6,887 nt of DNA. It comes from PVC group bacterium. GTDB lineage: Bacteria > Verrucomicrobiota > Kiritimatiellia > UBA8416 > PXDI01. The notes beneath the pieces were generated by a model that worked only from the letters and a program-made list of their open reading frames with translations, was not told the DNA's origin and made no database searches. The DNA is taken from positions 1 to 6,887 of the forward strand of contig PXDI01000002.1 of assembly GCA_003565095.1 (NCBI GenBank), written 5' to 3'. Of this stretch, positions 1 through 6,064 are shown one piece after another; the stretch's first letter is position 1; each line of letters begins with the position of its first letter. A program made the translations under genes and the position numbers.

Positions 1-100
1 CCCACGGATGGGATACCCGGCCCACGGATGGAGATGGCGGCATGAGAAGCGTGTTAGAAAATCGCTGGTTTGAAGGATTGTAGTGCGGATGACACGGATT
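1..100. repeat. Short ACGGATG-type direct repeats at window edge
   Basis: The 11-mer CCCACGGATGG occurs at 1-11 and again at 21-31, a 20-bp period. Each copy starts with CCCA-CGGA; the first continues as CCCACGGATGGG, which could form a 4-bp stem with a CGGA loop. A related pair of CGGAT words lies at 86-90 and 95-99, a 9-bp period, just beyond the rtcB stop. Read as protein, the first 70 bases give only short stubs in plus frames, so I see no supported gene end here. The window edge hides how far the array extends to the left. It is most likely an intergenic repeat. Confidence 0.4.
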
Positions 101-114
101 TTTGTTTTATATCT

Positions 115-1281
115 TCAACCGTAGTCTTCGCCGGCCATTGCGACACCGACGGGGCGCAGCTCATGCAGTATGCGAATGGTTTCTGTGTGATATTTGAGAA
201 CGTCTTTCAGGCGGCGGTAGGCCTGTGGGGCTTCATCGCATCCGCCGCCGCGCAGGCAGACGCCTTTGCGCTTTACCCAGCGCTGCATGGCTGCATGTGA
301 TATACGGCCTTCACTGAGGCGCTGTGGGCGGCCGTTGCGCCAGCGCACTTTGCCGGCGGCCTGGGTGCGCGACATCACCCGCCCCGCCCCGTGCACCGTG
401 GAATAAAGTGCCTGCTGAGCCTCAGGGCTTTCGATACCTTCGAGAATAACCGCATTGTCACCCATACTCCCGCCGACAAAACCGCGCTGGCCGGGAAACG
501 CCGGTGTGGCGCCTTTACGGATTACCCATAAATCTTCGCCGCCGTGTTTTTCTTTCCAGGCAAAATTGTGATGATTGTGCACTTCTTCAACAATCCGGGC
601 TTGCAGAATATCGCTCACCGCGCTGCGGCAAACCCATTCGCGCGAGGCATAGGCGTAACGGCCGGCGAGTTCCATTGCCGCGAGATAGTCGGCACCCAGT
701 GCGGAGGCAACAGGAATCACCGCGGGCGGCACATCCATACCGTCGCGTCCGCCGGCGGCTTTGAGAAAAAATGTAGCCGTTTTGTGGCCGAAGCCCCGCG
801 AGCCGAAATGGACCCCGAGCCAGACTCTTTCTTTTTCGTCCAAGAAAATATCCAGATAGTGATTTCCGCCGCCGATGGTGCCGAACTGATCGCGGGCCAG
901 TTGTTTGAGCGGTTGCAGTGCGGGCAGTTTCCAGGCCGGGTCATCGAACAGCGGGTGATCGGCCGGTTCAGAGCCTGTACGACCGATGCCGAACGAAAAG
1001 CGGCGGGTGATGTCATCCATCAACGACTCGATATTTGCACACACATCCGATGCGGACGCATCGGTGAGGCAGGCCAGATTGCCGCAGGCGATATCGAAAC
1101 CGACGCCGGAGATGGATATTTTGTCGCGATATGCGACTACACCGCCGATCGGGTGCGCATAGCCTTTGTGGCTGTCGGCGCAAAGGACACCGTATTTTGC
1201 GCCGGAGGCAAGGCAGGTCTGCATTTGTTTCAGGGTTGCGGAATCCGGATGTCCGAATATTTTCAAGCCGGGATTATTCAT
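115..1281 (-). CDS. rtcB: RtcB family RNA ligase
   Basis: RtcB is a cytoplasmic, Mn-dependent, GTP-using ligase. It joins RNA 3'-phosphate or 2',3'-cyclic phosphate ends to 5'-OH ends, in RNA repair and in tRNA splicing where introns occur. The 388-residue product is slightly shorter than the E. coli protein (about 408) and looks complete. Visible motifs in order are: DSHKGYAHPIGG (36-47); GVGFDIACGN (59-68) with likely metal ligands D63 and C66; GTIGGGNH (134-141) with ligand H141; VHFGSRGFGH (157-166) with H158; HNHHN (235-239), where H238 is the likely ligand; RKGATPAFPGQRG (255-267); and STVHGAGRVMSR (294-305), where H297 is the expected guanylylated nucleophile. The C-terminus (IRILHELRPVGVAMAG) matches the usual family ending. 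The ATG overlaps the stop of thpR by 4 bp, and a GGAAGGGG Shine-Dalgarno (complement of 1292-1299) lies 10 nt upstream, which fixes the start. It is the second gene of a two-gene operon. The stop is TGA. Confidence 0.95.
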   Translation of the reverse strand: MNNPGLKIFGHPDSATLKQMQTCLASGAKYGVLCADSHKGYAHPIGGVVAYRDKISISGVGFDIACGNLACLTDASASDVCANIESLMDDITRRFSFGIGRTGSEPADHPLFDDPAWKLPALQPLKQLARDQFGTIGGGNHYLDIFLDEKERVWLGVHFGSRGFGHKTATFFLKAAGGRDGMDVPPAVIPVASALGADYLAAMELAGRYAYASREWVCRSAVSDILQARIVEEVHNHHNFAWKEKHGGEDLWVIRKGATPAFPGQRGFVGGSMGDNAVILEGIESPEAQQALYSTVHGAGRVMSRTQAAGKVRWRNGRPQRLSEGRISHAAMQRWVKRKGVCLRGGGCDEAPQAYRRLKDVLKYHTETIRILHELRPVGVAMAGEDYG

Positions 1282-1859
1282 GCCGGGTTTTCCCCTTCCA
1301 GCGGCTGACGGTACAGCATACTATAAGCGGCCCCCTGCGGGCTGAGAATGCTTTGCATAAGCTCGACTCCGTTCACATCAACACCGCAAGGTTCGGAAAG
1401 CTTAATTGCGCTAATGGTGGCGGCATAATCAAGGGAAGTCTTTTTCCGGTGCTGTGGTTTGATGCGCGCGAGGGTGATGTGCGGATGATACGGGCGGTCT
1501 TCGATTGCGAAATCGCGCTGCCGCAATGCGGCGCTCAGTCGTGATTGCAGTTTTTCCAGAGCGGCATCCGCCTTGATTCCGGCCCACAGGATCCGTGGGG
1601 AACGGGGTGCTCCGAAATAACCCAGATTTGTGACGGAGAAAGAGAATGCTCCTATTCCGGCGGCGGCGGACTGCATGCAACAGATCACATCATCCTGCCG
1701 GGTTTCCGCGGTGTTGCCAAGAAAGACGAGGAAAAGATGCAGGTTGGCAGCGGGGATCCAGCTTGCATGCATGCCGGTACGCTGTAATTTCTGCCGCGCG
1801 TTGATTAACACAGCGCGACACGCATCCGGCAGAGCAATAGCAGTGAACAATCTGAGCAT
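1278..1859 (-). CDS. thpR: RNA 2',3'-cyclic phosphodiesterase (ThpR/LigT family)
   Basis: This is a 2H-phosphoesterase superfamily protein. Known family members open RNA 2',3'-cyclic phosphates to 2'-phosphates, and were first described as 2'-5' RNA ligases. The 193-residue length is normal. The opening MLRLFTAIALPD is the typical start (RxFxAI.LP). The first catalytic motif region reads NLHLFLVFLGN (39-49): H41 is kept, but the expected Thr of HxTx is Phe43. The second motif is intact in YHPHITLARIK (124-134), with H127 and T129. The region YFGAPRSPRILWAGI (81-95) is also family-typical. The gene is first in a minus-strand operon with rtcB; its TGA overlaps the rtcB ATG. The start sits close below a possible sigma70-like promoter and has only a weak AGG ribosome site. 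Family membership is secure; full activity is less certain because of the Phe substitution. Confidence 0.9.
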   Translation of the reverse strand: MLRLFTAIALPDACRAVLINARQKLQRTGMHASWIPAANLHLFLVFLGNTAETRQDDVICCMQSAAAGIGAFSFSVTNLGYFGAPRSPRILWAGIKADAALEKLQSRLSAALRQRDFAIEDRPYHPHITLARIKPQHRKKTSLDYAATISAIKLSEPCGVDVNGVELMQSILSPQGAAYSMLYRQPLEGENPA

Positions 1860-1867
1860 GATTTAAA

Positions 1868-1897
1868 CCTATAACACGGCAGGATTGCAGAGTTCAA
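1868..1897 (-). promoter_or_regulatory. Possible sigma70-like promoter of thpR-rtcB
   Basis: On the minus strand TTGAAC (complement of 1892-1897) is separated by 18 bp from TATAGG (complement of 1868-1873). Both are 4/6 or better against the consensus. The -10 box ends 8 bp before the thpR ATG, so a transcript from here would have almost no leader, which fits the poor Shine-Dalgarno. The match is found by eye only and could be chance in this AT-rich spacer. Confidence 0.25.
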
Positions 1898-1924
1898 CAT
1901 CGAATGCAGATTGAAGACTGCTTT

Positions 1925-1960
1925 ACCAACAAAGAGCGCAAGGAGCACAAAGAAATTCCG
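1925..1960 (+). repeat. 9-bp-period AAAGAGCAC-type repeat
   Basis: From 1925 the sequence runs in 9-bp steps: ACCAACAAA, GAGCGCAAG, GAGCACAAA, GAAATTCCG. It resembles a dispersed intergenic motif (ACCACAAAG AACACAAAG type) that I recall from PVC and other environmental genomes, often near GxxExxY genes. No such gene is present here. It sits in the 272-bp spacer between the divergent thpR and the GH5-like stub. A 62-codon open frame starting at 1911 runs through it, but it has no clear ribosome site or protein character and is not called. Confidence 0.4.
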
Positions 1961-2024
1961 GGGATTAAATAATATTATTCATATTCGTGATGATTTGTAC
2001 TACGATTTTCGAGGCTCCTCCGCA

Positions 2025-2061
2025 GAATCTGTGAGAGCGGCTTTGCCGCGCTGTGTGATTC
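2025..2061. repeat. Imperfect inverted repeat / hairpin
   Basis: The 17-base arms 2025-2041 and 2045-2061 flank a TTT loop. The inner five pairs are perfect (GCGGC/GCCGC) and so are the outer five (GAATC/GATTC); a 4x4 internal loop and one mismatch lie between. No T-run follows on either side, so it is not a classic intrinsic terminator. It may be a REP-like element or an RNA structure in the leader of the degraded glycoside hydrolase gene. Confidence 0.4.
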
Positions 2062-2131
2062 GTGGATATATGGAGCCAGATAAGCGCGTGGAATATTGAC
2101 AGGCGGACATGCAAGAGGCTAGGGTTAGCTG

Positions 2132-2230
2132 ATGAATAAATTTGAGGTAATGCGCGGGACGAACATTTCGCACTGGTTGAGCCAATCGGCGCGGCGCGGG
2201 GAGCCGCGGGCGGCGGCCTTCACGACGGAT
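2132..2230 (+). pseudogene. GH5-like glycoside hydrolase, N-terminal stub
   Basis: The first 33 codons (MNKFEVMRGTNISHW...) read like the start of a cytoplasmic GH5 (cellulase-family) protein. The block RGTNISHWLSQS at residues 8-19, then RRGEPR and AAAFTTD, matches the usual opening that precedes the first beta strand of the TIM barrel. An AGGG at 2121-2124, 7 nt before the ATG, is a fair Shine-Dalgarno, so the original start is probably preserved. After about position 2230 the similarity stops: the frame continues only to a TAG/TGA-type end at 2329, as out-of-frame reading of the next fragment. The barrel and both catalytic glutamates are absent, so this is a remnant and cannot be an active enzyme. 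The GH5 assignment rests on about 25 residues recognised by eye. Confidence 0.6.
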
Positions 2231-2582
2231 GGTGCATGGATCTTCCGGGTGGGGAAATCTCTATCGTCACAAGGTGCGGGCGCTGTCCGTGCCGGGTACC
2301 GACGGCGCTTTGCCGACGGTGCGTTTTGAAATGTTGCGCGAAGGATTGCAGGATACCGAAGCGCGAATTTTTCTGGAACGTGCGCTGGTCAATTCTGAAA
2401 CGCGGCAGGTCCTGGGCGAAGATTTATTTGCGGAGGTACAGGCGTTGGTGGCGACGGAGTGGAATGTGCGGAATTCACAGGCGAACGAGCAGTTTACGGC
2501 CGGCACGGATTGGTTTGACCGCCTTGACCGCCTGTATGCGGTGGCAGCGCTGGCTCAAGCCAGGCTGGCGAAGAACAAATAA
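2229..2582 (+). pseudogene. GH123/DUF4091-like glycoside hydrolase, C-terminal fragment
   Basis: The open frame encodes 117 residues that look like the C-terminal end of a large glycoside hydrolase of the GH123 / DUF4091 / DUF6067 type. The diagnostic part is GWGNLYRHK (7-15), followed by PGTDGALPTVRFEMLREG (22-39) and LQDTEARIFLERAL (40-53). This is the family's substrate-side loop and terminal helix ('P..RFE.LREG.QD.E'). The remainder is helical and ends naturally at TAA. Full-length relatives run to several hundred residues, so most of the protein, including the catalytic domain, is missing. The frame is offset from the GH5-like stub just upstream, so the two cannot be read as one protein without a shift. 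There is no ribosome site for the ATG at 2229. It is best treated as a deletion remnant. Confidence 0.6.
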
Positions 2583-2641
2583 GAGTGGCCCGCATTACGC
2601 GCGGCCCGGCAGAACAAGCCGAAGAAAAAAGGTAGCGTGTG

Positions 2642-2657
2642 CTGTCAGATTTGACAG
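2642..2657. promoter_or_regulatory. Perfect inverted repeat CTGTCA-N4-TGACAG
   Basis: Two perfect 6-bp half-sites separated by GATT lie 28 bp before the GTG start at 2686 and 16 bp before its Shine-Dalgarno core. The spacing suits either a small repressor operator or a short hairpin in the mRNA leader. No T-run follows, so it is not a terminator for the fragment upstream. No regulator gene is present in the window to pair it with. Confidence 0.3.
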
Positions 2658-2685
2658 AACGGACAAACAGAAAAGGAGAGAGCGA

Positions 2686-3060
2686 GTGAAAACAGGTATC
2701 ACAACAAAAACTATGACTGTCTTTGTCATAAGCATTTGCATTGCATCAACATCGGCATGGGCAGAGCATAATCCGCGTGAAATGGTCAAGCGCGACAATG
2801 ACCTGATCCGTTTTGAGGCGCTGCCGGTTCCCTCACAGTGGCGTAATCCCGAATGGCCCGCGGATGAGGAAACCGCATTTTGGGAGCGCGCCAATCATGC
2901 AATCAGACATTTTGAAACACAGATAGGCGTCAATACCCATGGCGAAATGGAGAAAAGAACTTTTCCCGTTACCATGTATAATTATTTATCGGGCCATTTT
3001 GATGCAGTGATACGCGCGCTGCAAACCCCGGATGCCCAGCGTGATACCGATCACGCCTAG
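2686..3060 (+). CDS. Secreted lyase-like enzyme, N-terminal part before an in-frame TAG
   Basis: This is the front 124 codons of a longer gene (2686-4842) that shares one reading frame but is interrupted by TAG at 3058-3060. The GTG start is chosen because AGGAG at 2674-2678 lies 7 nt upstream and the translation opens with a textbook Sec signal peptide. That peptide has K2 and K8, a hydrophobic core at about 11-20, and a likely cleavage at AWA-E (after residue 26). An ATG at codon 10 is a poorer start because it would shorten the basic region. The mature part (EHNPREMVKRD...) continues with helical segments and runs to NYLSGHFDAVIRALQTPDA just before the stop. Left alone, the fragment would be exported but lacks most of the fold. 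Translation resumes in the same frame directly after the TAG with TKGIDFYWAFTLKGQ, which argues that this was recently one protein. Confidence 0.7.
   Translation: MKTGITTKTMTVFVISICIASTSAWAEHNPREMVKRDNDLIRFEALPVPSQWRNPEWPADEETAFWERANHAIRHFETQIGVNTHGEMEKRTFPVTMYNYLSGHFDAVIRALQTPDAQRDTDHA
3058..3060 (+). other. In-frame amber codon splitting one gene
   Basis: TAG at codon 125 of the 2686-4842 frame. Both flanks are protein-like in the same frame (DTDHA before, TKGIDFYWAF after) and no indel is needed. A G-to-A change at 3059 from TGG (Trp) or a C-to-T change at 3058 from CAG (Gln) would each explain it; Trp fits the aromatic context best, by inference. The same gene ends with TAG at 4840-4842, where reading on gives no protein-like continuation, so general reassignment of TAG is unlikely. 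Confidence 0.8.
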
Positions 3061-3105
3061 ACAAAGGGAATTGATTTCTACTGGGCTTTTACCCTGAAAG
3101 GCCAG

Positions 3106-4842
3106 ATGCGCAAATATTTTCTATTCGGTCCGGATCTGAATCCTGACTACCGGCAGACCATGTTTGATGGGGCGAAAATCTGGACAGCGGAAAACCCGCG
3201 CCCCAGTTTTGAGCTGGTACACTCGCTGCAAAGTGACGATGAAATGGTCCGGGAATATGCCTTGGAGCTGTTGCAGAAGTTCCGGGAGAACATTGCGGGA
3301 CTGGACGAGGCGCAAATCGATGGCACGATTACTGATCGCTTTGCCGGGGAAGATCTGGGTGAGGACTACGAAAAATGGCTGGCATGGTGGAAACAGTATG
3401 CTGACCAGGGCTGGCAAACTTTTGAGAATATCGAAAGACTCGCAAACCCTTATCCTCATCCTGAATACGGTACCGGCACCGGGCCGGTGGGAGCCACATG
3501 GGATCCGCGAGTTCGTGGCATGCGGGCGGATGCCAGAAACACCGATAATCTGCGCGCAATGCGCGAGATTTCCGTTTACCTGATGGCTGAAGAAACCGGA
3601 AACGAGAAGGTCAGGCGGCTGTACCGGGATAAGATCCAGCGTTTTGTGGTCAATCTCTACCGTCTGCATCATGGCGAATGGGACAGCGAGAATTATCTGC
3701 ATCACACCATCGCGCCTTTTCATAATTTGTACGATTTTGCCAAGGACGAACATGTGGTGGGACTGGCAAAGGCGGCGCTTGACTATCTTTACCCCTCGGC
3801 AGCCATCAAATATTATCGCGGACATTCGGTGGCCCCCACCAAACGCACCGGCGGCGGACTGGAAAGATATGTGTGGCTGTTTTTCGGTGACCGCCCCGAG
3901 CATGAACCCAATCCCTACACTGACCTGATTCATGTTATCACCAGTGCGTACCGCCCGCCGCTGGCGGTTGTGAATGTCGGACGGAATAATTTTAACCGGC
4001 CGGCTGAAATGATTAACACCAAGCCGACCTATTCATACTGGCTGCCGGGTGGCGCTGAGGCGCCGGAAACATGGGAAACGGTTTTTTACGGTAAGACGTA
4101 TTATCTGGGCACGGCGATCAGCATGGCTCCGCAAGGCGATCTGCGCCCATGGGACATGCTGATGGACACAAACGACGGCTGGGCCCGTCAGTTCCGCGCC
4201 AACAGCGGCAATAATTTTAATGGTCTGCGCCGCGGCGACCAGATCGGTCAATACCGTAATCTCGTAATCTGGCTGCGAAAAGACAGCAATGCGCGTTTTG
4301 CTTTTGAGCTGCCGGGCGAGGCGTCGGCCACTATTGAAGACGGCATCTGGTTTGTTGAGCACGACAAAACCTATCTTGCCATCCGCCCGATCAACATTGA
4401 CAAGCAGGCGATTGCGCCGGTTGGCAAGGCGGATAAAGGGGCCGTGCGCTTTAATGCCGGCCAGAAGGGCGGAAGTTATGCCGGCTTTGCGCTGGAAGCG
4501 GGAGACGCGTCAGACTACCGCAATTTTTCCGCTTTCAAAAACCGCATCAAGAACAACAGCAGTCTGGATGTTTCCGCACTGGATGACGGGCGGGTGGTGC
4601 TGAGCGGCAATACCGGCGCGACATTGGGTTTTGCTTACAATCAGGAGCGTGATATTCCGCGCATCGAACGTAACGGGGAATTCTACGACTGGTCAGGGAA
4701 TTTTGACGTATTCAAGCCGATGGACGAGAATGCGCCGGTCGCAATGGAGTGGCATGGTAAGACTCTGGAGGTTAACGCCGGGGGGCATACCTTCCGCCAG
4801 ACAGTGTACGATGACGGGCGGGTTGAGTTCTCGGCAGAATAG
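3106..4842 (+). CDS. Secreted polysaccharide-lyase-like protein, C-terminal 578 residues
   Basis: The main part of the amber-split gene; with the front part it spans about 718 codons. In full-length numbering (ATG 3106 = codon 141), a segment at about 173-205 (SFELVHSLQSDDEMVREYALELLQ) resembles a HEAT-type repeat and is followed by DYEKWLAWWKQY. A helical block rich in H, Y and R follows, including WDSENYLHHTIAPFHNLYDF at 332-351. The C-terminal half turns into beta-rich sequence with GWARQFRANSGNN and ends in short strands. An alpha/alpha barrel plus beta-sandwich is the layout of heparinase/alginate-lyase-type polysaccharide lyases, and the Asn/His/Tyr cluster at 336-349 is a candidate active site. 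I cannot name a PL family, so this is inference. The ATG at 3106 has a weak AAAGG four bases upstream. However, starting there would discard conserved-looking sequence (GIDFYWAFTLKGQ) and the signal peptide, so it is probably not a native start. Neighbouring fragments are also carbohydrate-active. Confidence 0.6.
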   Translation: MRKYFLFGPDLNPDYRQTMFDGAKIWTAENPRPSFELVHSLQSDDEMVREYALELLQKFRENIAGLDEAQIDGTITDRFAGEDLGEDYEKWLAWWKQYADQGWQTFENIERLANPYPHPEYGTGTGPVGATWDPRVRGMRADARNTDNLRAMREISVYLMAEETGNEKVRRLYRDKIQRFVVNLYRLHHGEWDSENYLHHTIAPFHNLYDFAKDEHVVGLAKAALDYLYPSAAIKYYRGHSVAPTKRTGGGLERYVWLFFGDRPEHEPNPYTDLIHVITSAYRPPLAVVNVGRNNFNRPAEMINTKPTYSYWLPGGAEAPETWETVFYGKTYYLGTAISMAPQGDLRPWDMLMDTNDGWARQFRANSGNNFNGLRRGDQIGQYRNLVIWLRKDSNARFAFELPGEASATIEDGIWFVEHDKTYLAIRPINIDKQAIAPVGKADKGAVRFNAGQKGGSYAGFALEAGDASDYRNFSAFKNRIKNNSSLDVSALDDGRVVLSGNTGATLGFAYNQERDIPRIERNGEFYDWSGNFDVFKPMDENAPVAMEWHGKTLEVNAGGHTFRQTVYDDGRVEFSAE

Positions 4843-4867
4843 CAGCCGCGCGGGCGGTTGCGGCAAC

Positions 4868-4961
4868 ATTCGTCTGATCGCACACTTCGTCCACAGACTT
4901 CGTCGATAATCAATGGGTGCATGACTAAGCAGGTCGATATAGTGTAGCCGATGAAGTGTAG
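4868..4961. repeat. ACTTCGTC direct and inverted repeats
   Basis: ACTTCGTC occurs at 4884-4891 and 4897-4904, with a shorter relative ATTCGTC at 4868-4874. An inverted near-copy, GATGAAGTGT, lies at 4950-4959 and pairs with ACACTTCGTC at 4882-4891 with one mismatch. AGTGTAG is also repeated at 4941-4947 and 4955-4961. The 242-bp spacer 4843-5084 holds no gene that I can support. It becomes AT-rich towards the aldo/keto reductase and shows no strong promoter or terminator. Confidence 0.3.
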
Positions 4962-5084
4962 GGCCAATGTTTAAAAAACAGGGGGGAAACCTTTAATAAG
5001 GATAACCCTTTGAAAAAATATGTTTAGATAAGAAAGACGTTCTGTTAACTTTAAAGGAACGGGTCAGATAAATCAGGAGCTATC

Positions 5085-6002
5085 ATGAAATACATAGAGA
5101 CTGTCGGCAGCGAAATGAAAATGTCGGAAATTGCATTAGGATGTATGCGGATATCCAAAATGTCGGACAAGGAAATCCGTAAGCTTGTAGATACGGCGCT
5201 GGAGAGCGGGATAAACTTTTTTGATCATGCTGATATCTATGGCGGGGGGCAATCTGAGGCACGTTTTGCCGAAGCGCTGGATTGGAGCGGCGGGCTGCGT
5301 GAGAAAATCTACATCCAGAGCAAGTGCGGTATTCGCAAAGGTATGTTCGATTTTTCCAAAGAACATATTCTGGCCTCTGTTGACGGCTGCCTGCAGCGTT
5401 TGCGTACCGATTATCTGGATGTATTGCTGCTGCACCGTCCGGATGCACTGGTCGAGCCGGAAGAGGTGGCAGAGGCGTTTACGACGCTTGAGCAGAGCGG
5501 CAAGGTCCGGCATTTCGGTGTCAGCAACCAGAATCCGCTACAGATTGAGCTTTTAAAGAAGTCTGTCAAACAGCGGCTGATGTTTAATCAGCTACAACTA
5601 AGCATTACCAATGCGGGCATGATCGATGCGGGATTGAATGTAAACATGGAAAATTCCGCCTCGGTTATGCATGACGGCGGCATTCTTGACTACTGCCGGT
5701 TGAATGATATAACCATTCAGCCGTGGTCGCCGTTTCAATACGGTTTCTTTGAAGGAGTGTTTATCGGCAGTGCGAAGTTTCCCGAGCTGAATGCCGAACT
5801 CGATGCGCTGGCGGAGAAACATGACGTTACACCTTCAGCTATCGCAATTGCGTGGATTCTGCGGCATCCGGCACGGATGCAACCGATCATCGGCACCACC
5901 AATCCGCAGCGTGTTGACGAGATTTGCCGGGCATCGCAGATATGGCTTGCACGCGAAGAGTGGTACAGGCTTTATTGTGCGGCCGGCAAGAAGCTGCCAT
6001 AA
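5085..6002 (+). CDS. Aldo/keto reductase (YdhF-like oxidoreductase)
   Basis: A soluble NADPH-dependent carbonyl reductase of the aldo/keto reductase TIM-barrel superfamily. Its 305 residues are close to E. coli YdhF (about 298). The catalytic tetrad is complete: D47 and Y52 in FFDHADIYGGG (45-55), K80 in IQSKCG, and H117 in LLLHRPD (114-120). Other family marks are SEIALGCMR near the start, FGVSNQNP (144-151), and the cofactor-phosphate loop IIGTTNPQRVDEI (268-280) with R276. WSPFQYGFFEG (214-224) corresponds to the family's substrate-side 'sPl..G' segment. The ATG has an AGGAG at 5075-5079 five bases upstream, which fixes the start. The stop is TAA. The physiological substrate cannot be read from sequence; sugar or sugar-derived aldehydes are possible given the neighbours, but that is only context. 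The gene is intact, unlike the carbohydrate genes before it. Confidence 0.9.
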   Translation: MKYIETVGSEMKMSEIALGCMRISKMSDKEIRKLVDTALESGINFFDHADIYGGGQSEARFAEALDWSGGLREKIYIQSKCGIRKGMFDFSKEHILASVDGCLQRLRTDYLDVLLLHRPDALVEPEEVAEAFTTLEQSGKVRHFGVSNQNPLQIELLKKSVKQRLMFNQLQLSITNAGMIDAGLNVNMENSASVMHDGGILDYCRLNDITIQPWSPFQYGFFEGVFIGSAKFPELNAELDALAEKHDVTPSAIAIAWILRHPARMQPIIGTTNPQRVDEICRASQIWLAREEWYRLYCAAGKKLP

Positions 6003-6064
6003 AAGCCACCGAGAACCGCTGCGCATCGGAACTTAACAAAATAACGCGAACGGGGTAAAATACT

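Noticed and set aside
544..1308. 254-codon plus-strand open frame antisense to rtcB
   Set aside because: It lies wholly opposite a gene with all RtcB motifs. Its translation has no domain character and there is no convincing ribosome site.
1968..1979. Perfect 12-bp palindrome AATAATATTATT
   Set aside because: Composed only of A and T in an AT-rich spacer; such palindromes arise easily by chance and no second site was found.
1911..2099. 62-codon open frame in the thpR/GH5 spacer
   Set aside because: It begins in a 9-bp-period repeat and runs through a hairpin, with no clear Shine-Dalgarno and no recognisable protein features.
2096..2125. TTGACA as a -35 box for the GH5 stub
   Set aside because: No acceptable -10 at 16-18 bp, and the predicted start would fall on the Shine-Dalgarno.
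3058..3060. TAG decoded as pyrrolysine or by a reassigned genetic code
   Set aside because: The same gene terminates at TAG (4840) with no protein-like extension, and the family has no reason to need pyrrolysine. No tRNA or pyl gene is visible in the window. Left open only as local suppression.
3106..3108. ATG at 3106 as a genuine independent start
   Set aside because: The coherent sequence TKGIDFYWAFTLKGQ lies upstream in the same frame and the signal peptide would be lost; the AAAGG at 4-nt spacing is weak.
3121..3933. 270-codon minus-strand open frame opposite the lyase-like gene
   Set aside because: The plus strand carries the coherent frame here (HEAT-like segment, His/Tyr cluster). 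The antisense product is a shadow of GC-biased codons.
4845..4865. GCCGC/GCGGC stem after the lyase-like gene as an intrinsic terminator
   Set aside because: Only 5 pairs with a long loop and no following T-run.
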